From Mesorhizobium sp. LSJC280B00 (GTDB taxonomy: Bacteria > Pseudomonadota > Alphaproteobacteria > Rhizobiales > Rhizobiaceae): a DNA stretch of 42,663 nt. Made by a program: the position numbers and the translations under genes. The DNA is taken from contig NZ_AYVL01000016.1 in assembly GCF_000502835.1 (NCBI RefSeq), positions 156,217-198,879 of the forward strand. The letters run 5' to 3'. Of this stretch, positions 16,396 to 24,436 are shown in pieces (the first letter of the stretch is position 1; each line of letters begins with the position of its first letter). Under the pieces are notes generated by a model, which saw only the letters and a list, made by a program, of their open reading frames with translations, searched no databases and was not told the DNA's origin.

Positions 16396-17999
16396 ATGGT
16401 CGATATTGTTTCAAGCGAGGCAGGAATTCCAAGGCCGGAGCATCCGCTTGACCGGCCAAACGGCACCGGTAAATGGTTTCTGCCGGCCTTTGCCGTCATC
16501 ATTCTGGGCGGCCTTGCCTATGTCGGCTACGCGCTCAGCCAGGACCTGACCAGCACCGTCGCGGTGCCGTGGATCCTGCTTGGGCTGGCGCTGCTGATCG
16601 CGCTCGGCTTCGAATTCGTCAACGGTTTTCACGACACTGCCAATGCGGTGGCAACGGTGATCTACACGCATTCCATGCCGGCCGAGCTTGCAGTGATGTG
16701 GTCCGGCTTCTTCAACTTTCTGGGCGTGCTCACCGCCAGCGGAGCGGTCGCCTTCGGCATCATATCGCTGCTGCCGGTCGAGCTGATCCTTCAGGTCGGA
16801 TCGAGCTCCGGACTGGCCATGGTCTTCGCGCTGCTGGTTGCGGCGATCATGTGGAATCTCGGAACTTGGTATCTCGGCCTGCCTGCCTCGAGCTCGCACA
16901 CACTGATCGGCTCGATCATCGGCGTCGGTCTCGCCAACCAGTTCATGGCCCCGGCCGGCTCCGTCACCAGCGGCGTCGACTGGTCGCAGGCGTCCAATGT
17001 CGGCCTGTCGCTCCTGATCTCGCCGCTGGTCGGTTTTGGCCTGGCTGCACTGCTGCTTCTGGTGATGAAGCTGCTGGTCAGGAACCGCGAGCTCTACGAG
17101 GCGCCCAAGTCGAGCGCGCCGCCGCCGCTGTGGATCCGGGCGTTGCTTATCTTCACCTGCACCGGCGTCAGCTTTGCCCACGGCTCCATGACGGGCAAAA
17201 GGGCATGGGCCTCATCATGCTCATCCTGATCGGCGTCGTGCCGACCGCCTTCGCGCTCAACCGCACACCGGACGTGAACTATCTCGAAGCTTACAAATCG
17301 GCGGCGACGCAGGTCGAAACGGTACTCGGCAAATACGTCAAGCCCGGCATCGCCGTGACCGATGCGGCAATCGTGGTCGGCGACGCCGTTCGCACCAAGA
17401 CCTGGAAGGACGAGACCACGCCTGCCCTGCGGAGCTTCATCCACGACACCAGCGCCATGTTGTCGCCCTATCCGTCCGTGGAAAAGCTGCCGACAACTCT
17501 GGTCAGCAACGCCCGCAACAACATCTATCTTATCGGTGAAGCGCTGAAGCTGATCGACAGGAAGAAGCTGCTGCCGATGGAGGCAGACGACCTGAAGGCG
17601 GTGACAACCTACCATAAGGCGGTCGACAACGCGACGAAGTTCATCCCGCTCTGGGTCAAGGTCGCCATCGCGCTGGCGCTCGGCCTCGGCACCATGGTCG
17701 GCTGGAAGCGCATCGTCGTCACCGTCGGCGAGAAGATCGGCAAAAGCCATTTGACCTACGGTCAGGGTGCGTCCGCCGAGCTTGTCGCGATGGCGACGAT
17801 CGCATCGGCCGACTATCTCGGCCTGCCGGTCTCGACCACCCATGTGCTGTCCTCGGGCGTTGCCGGCACCATGGCGGCGAACGGCTCTGGCCTGCAATGG
17901 TCGACGGTGCGCAACATGCTGATGGCCTGGATACTGACCCTTCCGGTCTCGATCTGTCTTGCCTTCGTGTTGTTCGTCATCTTCCGCCAGGTGTTCTGA
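16396..17999 (+). pseudogene. Pit-type inorganic phosphate transporter, frameshifted
   Basis: Two frames together encode one Pit-family phosphate permease of about 534 residues. The first (ATG 16396, AGGAGG upstream) holds GFEFVNGFHDTANAVATVIYT, the first Pit signature, and several helices up to TCTGVSFAHGS. The second picks up at DGQKGMGLIMLILIG and continues through the central hydrophilic loop to ADYLGLPVSTTHVLSSGVAGTMA, the second signature, and the last helix. The break is at 17188-17190: the family motif GSNDGQKGMG needs AATGAC where the sequence has ATGAC, so one A is missing. The rest is well conserved, so this is either a recent mutation or a sequencing error. As written, the protein would end at 17229. 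Confidence 0.88.
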
Positions 18000-18085
18000 G
18001 CGGGGGCAGGGTTTGACCAGAATGTCGCGGCACCGGCCCCGGCGCGGCCCTGATCGCCTGAACGTGCATTATTTCGGCGGCGGCC

Positions 18086-19111
18086 ATGAATGACGCATCG
18101 CATCTGACATTGCTTGCCGCGGACGACCAGCATCATGCTCCCGGGCTGGTCTGGGCCTATCATGCTGCTCCCGGCAAAGCTCCCGAACCACTGGCGCCCC
18201 GAGACATAGAGGCCGCGCTCGCCTCAGCGGACGGCTGGGTCTGGCTGCATGTCGACCTTGTCGACCGGCGCGCCCATTCCTGGGTCAGCCATGCCTGCGC
18301 GCTGCCGGCGTCGGCTCATGCAATCCTCGAAGGACATGAGGACAGCCTAGTGCTGGCGCATGAGAATGGCGTCGTCCACGGCATTTCGGCCGACTTGCAC
18401 GGCGAGATCGCCCATCAGTCGACGACCATCGGCAGATTGCATTTTGCGGTCTCCGAGCGGCTGCTGGTCACCGGCCGCCGGCATCCGCTGGCGGCGGTGG
18501 AGGAAGTGCACACTGCCCTTGCCGCGGGACTGCGGCCGGCCACGGCATTCGAGCTGTTCGAAATGCTGGTCATGGCTTTTTGCAAGACCACCAGCCTGCG
18601 GCTCGCTACAGCGACGAAGCGGCTCGATGCAGTCGAGGATCATCTCGTGACCGAGCGGCTTGCCAACGAAAGACGGCAGCTGAAGGATGTGCGCCGCCTT
18701 GCCGTATCCCTGCATCGGCCGATCGCGGCCCTGGCAGCGCTTTTCCAGGGTGAAGACCGTTCCGCCTGGAACCTTTCCGCCGACGCACATGAAGTTCTGC
18801 GCCGGCTTGCTGCGCGCCTTGAACGGCTCGACCGCGAGGTCGTCATGATCAACGACCGGGCAGGGCTGCTGCAGGAGGAGCTTGCCGCCGAGCTTGCCGA
18901 CGAATCGAACCGTAGCCTCAAGGCGCTGGCGGTGATGAGCGCGCTGCTTTTGCCGGGCACGCTGATCGTCGGCATTTTCGGCATGAACACAGGCGGACTG
19001 CCATTTGCCGAGAGTCCCAGCGGCTTCTTCCTGGCGATGCTGCTGGCGGCTGGCGCGACCGGCCTGTTCTACTGGCTTCTGCTGCGTGCCGGCGCCAATC
19101 TGCGGTTCTGA
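18086..19111 (+). CDS. CorA-family divalent cation transporter (ZntB-like)
   Basis: A 341-residue inner-membrane protein. It has a large cytoplasmic N-terminal domain (WAYHAAPGKAPEPL, GWVWLHVDLVDRRAHSWV), a long helical stalk (LDAVEDHLVTERLANERRQLKDVRRLAVSLHRPIAAL), and two C-terminal transmembrane helices. The signature GMN is in VGIFGMNTGGLPFAES. The WLH and TGGLPF variants fit the ZntB branch, associated with zinc rather than magnesium, but specificity cannot be settled from sequence alone. It follows the broken pit gene in the same direction after 86 bases. Confidence 0.88.
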   Translation: MNDASHLTLLAADDQHHAPGLVWAYHAAPGKAPEPLAPRDIEAALASADGWVWLHVDLVDRRAHSWVSHACALPASAHAILEGHEDSLVLAHENGVVHGISADLHGEIAHQSTTIGRLHFAVSERLLVTGRRHPLAAVEEVHTALAAGLRPATAFELFEMLVMAFCKTTSLRLATATKRLDAVEDHLVTERLANERRQLKDVRRLAVSLHRPIAALAALFQGEDRSAWNLSADAHEVLRRLAARLERLDREVVMINDRAGLLQEELAAELADESNRSLKALAVMSALLLPGTLIVGIFGMNTGGLPFAESPSGFFLAMLLAAGATGLFYWLLLRAGANLRF

Positions 19112-19183
19112 ACCCGATTAATGGCGGCGTTCGTTCACCTGTGTCAAAGTACGGGCTGGCACGTTGAAACCACGCCTCGCCTT

Positions 19184-19265
19184 CCGAAAATCGGTTCCGA
19201 TTTTCGGGCCGATGCGCTAGAGCCTTTCGGGATTGAACCGAGCTGCCTTCAACCCGGAAAGGCTC
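19184..19265. repeat. Two adjacent rhizobial hairpin repeats
   Basis: First, a perfect palindrome CCGAAAATCGG-TT-CCGATTTTCGG (19184-19207). Second, GAGCCTTTC (19220-19228) pairing with GAAAGGCTC (19257-19265), extended by GGG/CCC. Both types recur between genes in Rhizobiales. Together they fill the gap before the carbonic anhydrase gene; the second ends 12 bases before its ATG and could affect its translation. Confidence 0.75.
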
Positions 19266-19277
19266 CCACCGCTGCCC

Positions 19278-19922
19278 ATGCCCCATCTTCCCGAGCATCT
19301 TCTCACCGGCTACCGCAGTTTCATGAGCGGCCGCTATCTCACCGAAAGCGGCCGTTATCGCTCGCTGGCGCGGGAGGGCCAGGCACCGGAAACGATGATC
19401 GTCGCCTGCTGCGATTCGCGGGCCGCGCCCGAAGCGATCTTCGATGCCGGGCCCGGCGAGCTGTTCGTGCTGCGCAATGTCGGCAATCTGGTGCCGCCCT
19501 ATGCGCCCGACGATCAGTTCCACTCGACATCGGCGGCGCTCGAATTTGCCGTGCAGAGCCTCAAGGTCAAGAACATCGTGGTGATGGGCCACGGCCGCTG
19601 CGGCGGCATCCGCGCGGCACTCGACACCACGGCCGCACCCTTGTCGCCGGGCGATTTCATCGGCAGATGGATGAGCCTGATCGCACCTGCGGCCGAGACC
19701 GTATCGTCCAGCACCTTCATGACGGCGACCGAGCGCCAGACGGCGCTGGAGCGCATCTCGATCCGTTATTCCATTGCCAATCTGCGCACCTTCCCTTGTG
19801 TTTCGATCCTCGAAGGCAAGGGGCGGCTATCGCTGCACGGTGCCTGGTTCGATATTTCGACCGGCGAGCTTTGGGTGATGAACAAGGAAACCGGCGATTT
19901 CGAGCGGCCGGAGACGGAGTAG
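19278..19922 (+). CDS. Beta-class carbonic anhydrase
   Basis: A 214-residue zinc enzyme interconverting CO2 and bicarbonate in the cytoplasm. ATG 19278 (MPHLPEHLLTGYRSFM) fits family N-termini; the frame is open from 19233 across a repeat arm, which is unlikely to be coding. Zinc and active-site residues are visible: CCDSRAAPEAIF (Cys, with the Asp-Arg pair) and MGHGRCGGIRAAL (His and Cys). ELFVLRNVGNLVPPY is another family block. It is followed after 10 bases by a small exported protein gene and is probably co-transcribed with it. Confidence 0.93.
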   Translation: MPHLPEHLLTGYRSFMSGRYLTESGRYRSLAREGQAPETMIVACCDSRAAPEAIFDAGPGELFVLRNVGNLVPPYAPDDQFHSTSAALEFAVQSLKVKNIVVMGHGRCGGIRAALDTTAAPLSPGDFIGRWMSLIAPAAETVSSSTFMTATERQTALERISIRYSIANLRTFPCVSILEGKGRLSLHGAWFDISTGELWVMNKETGDFERPETE

Positions 19923-19932
19923 GAGACGAGGC

Positions 19933-20343
19933 ATGATGCGAGCTCGGTTCGCGCTCGCGGCGGCGGCACTGCTATGCTCGGCAAATGTCGCCCGTGCCGA
20001 CGATAGCGCGATCATAGACCGCTGGTATTCGGCACTGCTCGTCGCCGACCGCACCGAATTGTCGGACCTGCTTGCCGACAACGTCCGCATCAAGCTCGAC
20101 GACCTCGGCGTCGTGCAAAGCAAGCAGGAATTCATCGCCTCGATCGCCGAGTGGCAGGGCGCCGTCGCCGGGGCCGAAATCCGCCACCGGATCGAGAAGA
20201 CGGAGGGCGGCGTCACCACTGTCATCGCCTGCTATGATTTTCCCAGCAACGACATGCTGATGCAGGAGACCTTTGCGGTCGCCAACGACCAGATCACCGC
20301 CAGTTCGCAAGCCGCGATCGCCGAAAACTGCGACGGCTACTGA
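19933..20343 (+). CDS. Small periplasmic protein, NTF2/SnoaL-like fold suspected
   Basis: A 136-residue protein with a clear Sec signal peptide (MMRARFALAAAALLCSANVARA, cleavage near residue 22). The mature part IIDRWYSALLVADRTELSDLLADNVRIKLDDLGVV looks like the first helix and strand of an NTF2-like cone fold, and later strands TTVIACYDFPSND and QETFAVANDQI support this. Two cysteines remain in the mature part (IACYDF and ENCDGY), possibly a disulfide. The fold is an inference from pattern; the function is unknown. It probably shares a transcript with the carbonic anhydrase gene. Confidence 0.75.
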   Translation: MMRARFALAAAALLCSANVARADDSAIIDRWYSALLVADRTELSDLLADNVRIKLDDLGVVQSKQEFIASIAEWQGAVAGAEIRHRIEKTEGGVTTVIACYDFPSNDMLMQETFAVANDQITASSQAAIAENCDGY

Positions 20344-20439
20344 CGGAACCATGAACGGGACCCGCTGTTGCGCGCAACCGGCCGGCGCCTTACATCGGTG
20401 ACGATCCATCTTCTCCCGCCACTCAGCGAAAGTTTGCCC

Positions 20440-22488
20440 ATGCCGTCCACCGTCGACCTCGCCGCTCATCCGCTGACCGCATGGCAAGGGCCGCTCGGCC
20501 TGCCCGATTTCACGCGCATCGGCGACGGTGATTTTTCTCCGGTCTTCGATGAGGCCCTCAAGGCGCATGAGGCCGAGATCGAGGCGATTGCCGGCAACAC
20601 CGGGACACCGACGATCGAAAACACGCTTGCCTCGCTCGAGCTTGCCGGCGAGGCGCTCGACCATGTCTCCTCGATCTTCTGGTGCCGCGCCGGCGCCCAC
20701 ACCAATGAAGCGATCCAGGCGCTGGAGCGCGACATCTCGCCAAAGATGTCGCGGCATTACTCGGCGATTTCGATGAATGAGCGACTGTTTGCCCGCATCG
20801 ACGATCTCTATCAGCGCCGCGAGGCTTTGAAGCTCGATGCCGAAACGCTGCGGGTGCTGGAAAAGACCTGGAAAAATTTCGTCCGCTCCGGCGCCAGGCT
20901 CGACGCCGAAGGCAAGAAGCGGCTTGCATCGATCAACGAGGAATTGTCGTCGCTCGGCACCAATTTCGGCCAGAACGTGCTTGCCGACGAGCGCGACTGG
21001 GCGTTGTTCCTCGACGACGCAGACCTGGCCGGCCTGCCGGAATTCCTGAAAAGCTCGATGGCGGAAGCCGCCGAGATGCGCGGCCAGAAGGGCCGCTACG
21101 CCGTCACTCTGTCGCGTTCGATCTACGAGCCGTTCTCGACCTTCTCAGAGCGCCGCGACCTGCGCGAGACAGCGTTCCGCGCCTTCATCATGCGTGGCCA
21201 GAATGGCGGCGCTACCGACAACACCGACGTGGTGCGCGACATGCTGCGCCTGCGCGCCGAAAAGGCGAAGCTGCTCGGTTACGCTTCCTACGCCGCGTTG
21301 AAGCTCGACGACACCATGGCCAAGGCGCCGGAGGCGGTGCACGCGCTGCTCGATCCAGTCTGGGAAAAGGCGGTGGAAAAGGCCGCAAGCGACCAGGCCG
21401 AATTGCAGCGGCTGGCGGCCGAGGCCGGCAGCAACGAGAAATTCGCCGCCTGGGACTGGCGCTTCTATCAGGAGAAGCTGCGCGCAGAGAAATTCGCCTT
21501 CGACGAGGCCGAGCTGAAGCCGTACCTGCAGCTCGACCGCATCATCGACGCCTGTTTCGACGTGGCAACACGATTGTTCGGCATTTCTTTCGAAGAAAAG
21601 AAGGGCATTGCCACCTGGCATCCGGACTCACGTGTTTTCGTCGTGAAGAATGCCGACGGCAGCGAGCGCGGCCTGTTCCTCGCCGACTATTTCGCGCGGC
21701 CCTCGAAGCGCTCCGGCGCCTGGATGAGCGCGCTGAAATCCGGCTACAAGCTTGGCGATGGCTCCAAGCCGGTCATCTACAACATCATGAATTTCGCCAA
21801 GCCGCCGGCCGGCGAGGCAGCCTTGCTGTCGGTCGACGAGGCCAAGACCCTGTTCCACGAATTCGGTCACGCGCTGCACGGCATGCTAACCGACGTTACC
21901 TGGCCATCGGTCGCTGGCACCTCGGTCAGCCGCGATTTCGTCGAGCTGCCCTCGCAGCTCTACGAACACTGGCTGACGGTGCCGGCGGTGCTGGAAAAGC
22001 ATGCGCTGCACGTCAAGACCGGCAAGCCGATGCCAAAGGCGCTGGTCGACAAGATGCTGGCGGCGCGCACCTTCGGCGCCGGCTTCGCCACCGTCGAGTT
22101 CACCGCCTCGGCTTTGGTCGACATGGCCTACCACGCCCGGCCGGATGCACCGGACCAGCCGCTTCGTTTCGAAGGCGAAACGCTCGAAAAACTCAACATG
22201 CCTGACACCATCGCCATGCGTCACCGCACCCCGCATTTCGGCCATATCTTTGCCGGCGATGGCTATTCGGCCGGCTACTATTCCTACATGTGGTCGGAAG
22301 TTCTCGACGCCGACGCGTTCGCCGCCTTCGAGGAAACAGGCGATCCCTTCAACCCGGCGCTGGCCGAGCGGCTGCGCAAGAACATCTACGCCGCCGGCGG
22401 CTCGAAGGACCCCGAAGAACTTTACACCGCCTTCCGCGGCAAGATGCCTTCACCGGAAGCAATGATGGCCAAGCGCGGGCTGGTGTGA
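20440..22488 (+). CDS. M3-family oligopeptidase (Dcp/oligopeptidase A type)
   Basis: A 682-residue zinc metallopeptidase of the cytoplasm, cleaving short peptides. ATG 20440 (MPSTVDLAAHPLT) is chosen; the open frame back to 20368 lacks protein-like sequence. The zinc motif HEFGH is at residues 473-477 (TLFHEFGHALHGML), and the third ligand Glu is in RDFVELPSQLYEHW. Other blocks typical of the family are PTIENTLASLE near the N-terminus and FGHIFAGDGYSAGYYSYMWSEVLDADAF near the C-terminus. The length matches Dcp and OpdA. Which of the two activities it has cannot be told from sequence. Confidence 0.93.
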   Translation: MPSTVDLAAHPLTAWQGPLGLPDFTRIGDGDFSPVFDEALKAHEAEIEAIAGNTGTPTIENTLASLELAGEALDHVSSIFWCRAGAHTNEAIQALERDISPKMSRHYSAISMNERLFARIDDLYQRREALKLDAETLRVLEKTWKNFVRSGARLDAEGKKRLASINEELSSLGTNFGQNVLADERDWALFLDDADLAGLPEFLKSSMAEAAEMRGQKGRYAVTLSRSIYEPFSTFSERRDLRETAFRAFIMRGQNGGATDNTDVVRDMLRLRAEKAKLLGYASYAALKLDDTMAKAPEAVHALLDPVWEKAVEKAASDQAELQRLAAEAGSNEKFAAWDWRFYQEKLRAEKFAFDEAELKPYLQLDRIIDACFDVATRLFGISFEEKKGIATWHPDSRVFVVKNADGSERGLFLADYFARPSKRSGAWMSALKSGYKLGDGSKPVIYNIMNFAKPPAGEAALLSVDEAKTLFHEFGHALHGMLTDVTWPSVAGTSVSRDFVELPSQLYEHWLTVPAVLEKHALHVKTGKPMPKALVDKMLAARTFGAGFATVEFTASALVDMAYHARPDAPDQPLRFEGETLEKLNMPDTIAMRHRTPHFGHIFAGDGYSAGYYSYMWSEVLDADAFAAFEETGDPFNPALAERLRKNIYAAGGSKDPEELYTAFRGKMPSPEAMMAKRGLV

Positions 22489-22867
22489 TGCATGCCCGCT
22501 CTTGTCACCGTTCTCTTTCCATCCTGATTGATCTCGGCTGTCATGGCGGCGGGTTGCGCACCGCCTGATCCGGTTTCCGCCGGTCCCGCTCGGCCTCGTT
22601 GGCTGCGGCCGCGTCGTTGAGGTGACTGCACTTAATGCGGTCTCCATCGTTCCGGCCGAAGGAGCCGCGTTCATGTCGGCGCTACGGGCTGTGCGGGGTA
22701 GGCAACGACAGCTTGCCCGCTATGCTGATCGGCCGCTGCCGCATCCGGATCGCGCCTTGCGACGACCGCTACGGAAACTCTCAGTCGCGAAGTGGCAGCC
22801 CCGCCAATGGAAGGCGGGGCTGGTAAGTTTGATTGTCTCGGCGAAGGTTTTTGCCGAGCCGACTGGC
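22489..22867. other. Intergenic region, 379 nt, with one strong hairpin
   Basis: It holds a perfect 10-bp stem CAGCCCCGCC (22796-22805) with GGCGGGGCTG (22813-22822) and a 7-base loop. No T-run follows on either strand, so it is not a classic terminator. A 63-codon plus frame (22635-22826) has no ribosome binding site and is not called. The stem separates the converging M3 and LGFP genes. Confidence 0.5.
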
Positions 22868-24208
22868 CTAGGCAGGCACAAAGCCAAAATAGGCTTTGTA
22901 GGACGCCCCGTCGCCGGAAATCAGGGGCGTTTCCACTTTGAACCCAATCCCGCTGAAGGTGGTATTGTTCGTACGTGCCGCGAGCAACACCATCTGCTTT
23001 GCGGAGATGGTCACTGTCGCGCTCCCGATCCTGTCATCGCCCCAATCGAAGAGATCGCTGATGGCGCCGCCGATCGATGGCATCAAGGTTTCCAGGGCCG
23101 GGCCGGCTATGGCGGCAATGATAGGTCCTGCCACCGGAATGAGGCCCAAAGCCAGCGTACCCGCCGTATGGACGCCCATCACGACCTTCTGCACTTCGTC
23201 CTTGTACTTGTTCGGATCGCCGAAATCATTTTCCATCAGCACCGTACCGATATTGATGCCGTAGGGCTTGCCTCGATAGACCTCCATCAGGTCGGGTCTC
23301 GTATCTCCCGCATCGACGTCGCCATAGACCTGGCTGCGCTTGGTGTCGGCGATCTGCGGCGTTGCCACGCTGACGATGACATAGGGCTCGTCCGCACCAC
23401 CCGGCCCCTGATCCCAGTCGGTCTCGCCGAAGCAATGGAGGCCGGTATAGTGGACGACGACGTCTCGAAGGTCGATCGCGCCGGTGTCGGGCCACCAGTA
23501 TATGCCGCCGTTTTCAAACAGATTGGCACGGCCACCGTCGGCAAATTCGGTCTCGTCGGTCGTTGGGTACCCCAGATATGACTGTTCCCAGCCCAAGCTT
23601 TCCCACTTCTTTCGAATGTCGCCGTACACCACGTTGGCTCCTGTGTTCGGTGTCCAGTAGATCGAGCCGGCATTGGCAAAATGGTTGTAGCGCCCGACGC
23701 CGTCGGGAGTTCCGGTTTCGTCGGTGACCGGATAGCCGAGAACCGAGCGCTCCCAGCCCATTGCTGCCCATTTGCCGCGAATTGCCCCCCAAATCGCTTG
23801 AGCACCGGTGTTCGGTGTCCAGTAGATCGAAGCGGTATTGTTGTTGAAGTGATTGTATCGGCCGACGCCGTCGGGAGTTCCGGTTTCGTCGGTGCAGGGA
23901 ATGCCCCACGCGAGACCGCCAAGCGCAATCCACTTCCTGTAGATTTCGCCATGGATCTCAAAGGCGTTGTGCATGGCATCGTTGTAGCAAATGCATGAGC
24001 CGTTCTTGAGATACCAGGCTTTTCCAGTGTCCTTCCTGTCGATCTCGGCGAAGCCGGCGCCTCCAAGGGAGTTGTACTTTTGCTGTATGACAGCTTCGGG
24101 CGAGAGGAGCGACCAAGGCCCGATCCTGAGCTGGTCGGAAAGTCTTGTGGCTCCAGCGCGGATGGTGCCGGCACGCACTCTCGAAGTTGCTCTGGCAGTA
24201 TACGGCAT
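22868..24208 (-). CDS. LGFP-repeat protein with C-terminal hydrophobic domain
   Basis: A 446-residue protein with AGGAAAAGG before ATG 24208 and no evident signal peptide. Residues about 40-247 hold four LGFP-type repeats of about 56 residues: one degenerate, then three clear ones with GIPCTDETGTPDGVGRYNHF, LGYPVTDETGTPDG and LGYPTTDE, each followed by IYWTPNTGA-like sequence. LGFP repeats are best known as wall-binding modules in actinobacteria. The rest (VVVHYTGLHCFGETDW, DEPYVIVSVATP) is a separate beta-rich region. A hydrophobic glycine-rich stretch follows (LGLIPVAGPIIAAIAGPALETL, about 335-362), then GDDRIGSATVTI. The arrangement suggests a surface- or glycan-binding protein; export and function are unproven. 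Its regulator is probably the next gene. Confidence 0.85.
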   Translation of the reverse strand: MPYTARATSRVRAGTIRAGATRLSDQLRIGPWSLLSPEAVIQQKYNSLGGAGFAEIDRKDTGKAWYLKNGSCICYNDAMHNAFEIHGEIYRKWIALGGLAWGIPCTDETGTPDGVGRYNHFNNNTASIYWTPNTGAQAIWGAIRGKWAAMGWERSVLGYPVTDETGTPDGVGRYNHFANAGSIYWTPNTGANVVYGDIRKKWESLGWEQSYLGYPTTDETEFADGGRANLFENGGIYWWPDTGAIDLRDVVVHYTGLHCFGETDWDQGPGGADEPYVIVSVATPQIADTKRSQVYGDVDAGDTRPDLMEVYRGKPYGINIGTVLMENDFGDPNKYKDEVQKVVMGVHTAGTLALGLIPVAGPIIAAIAGPALETLMPSIGGAISDLFDWGDDRIGSATVTISAKQMVLLAARTNNTTFSGIGFKVETPLISGDGASYKAYFGFVPA

Positions 24209-24298
24209 GACCTTTTCCTTCCTGTGAGTGTTGGTATCGGGGGCTTCAGGCCTCCGGCGATCGGTTTTGATCGACGGGCCGAGGTTCCCAGACCGCGA

Positions 24299-24317
24299 CT
24301 TACGGACGGCTTACGGA
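24299..24317 (-). promoter_or_regulatory. Candidate SARP-type direct-repeat site
   Basis: CTTACGGA occurs exactly twice, at 24299-24306 and 24310-24317, with an 11-bp period. Read on the minus strand it is TCCGTAAG-CCG-TCCGTAAG, about 90-110 bases upstream of the LGFP gene start. SARP activators bind direct repeats with an 11-bp period, one per helical turn, upstream of their promoters, and a SARP-like regulator is encoded just upstream. Binding is an inference. Confidence 0.5.
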
Positions 24318-24332
24318 GTTCCGAGCTGCGCC

Positions 24333-24436
24333 AGAGCAATTCCAGGAAAAGTGTGGAACGGTTTTCCGTCCGGAATTGCGCAAAAATAAAGAGATAGAGC
24401 GGTTCGGCGTTTCCGTGAAACGATGAACCGGTCTAG
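24333..24436. repeat. Rhizobiales intergenic repeat with two hairpins
   Basis: About 104 bp beginning AGAGCAATTCC and ending GAACCGGTCTAG. Stem one is GCAATTCC (24336-24343) with GGAATTGC (24372-24379). Stem two is CGGTTC-gg-CGTTTC with GAAACG-at-GAACCG (24400-24430). I recognise this as a very common repeat of rhizobial genomes. Its end overlaps the stop codon of the STAND regulator gene at 24433. Confidence 0.85.

Noticed and set aside
22635..22826. A 63-codon frame in the gap before the LGFP gene
   Set aside because: No ribosome binding site, very Arg- and Ser-rich composition, and it ends in a hairpin; not enough to call a gene.
22622..23581. A 319-codon plus-strand frame overlapping the LGFP gene
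   Set aside because: Most of it is antisense to the clear LGFP repeats, and it has no start signal or recognisable domain.
23640..23900. Tandem DNA repeats inside the LGFP gene, considered as CRISPR-like
   Set aside because: The period is about 168 bp, in frame, and encodes the protein repeats; there are no short direct repeats with spacers.
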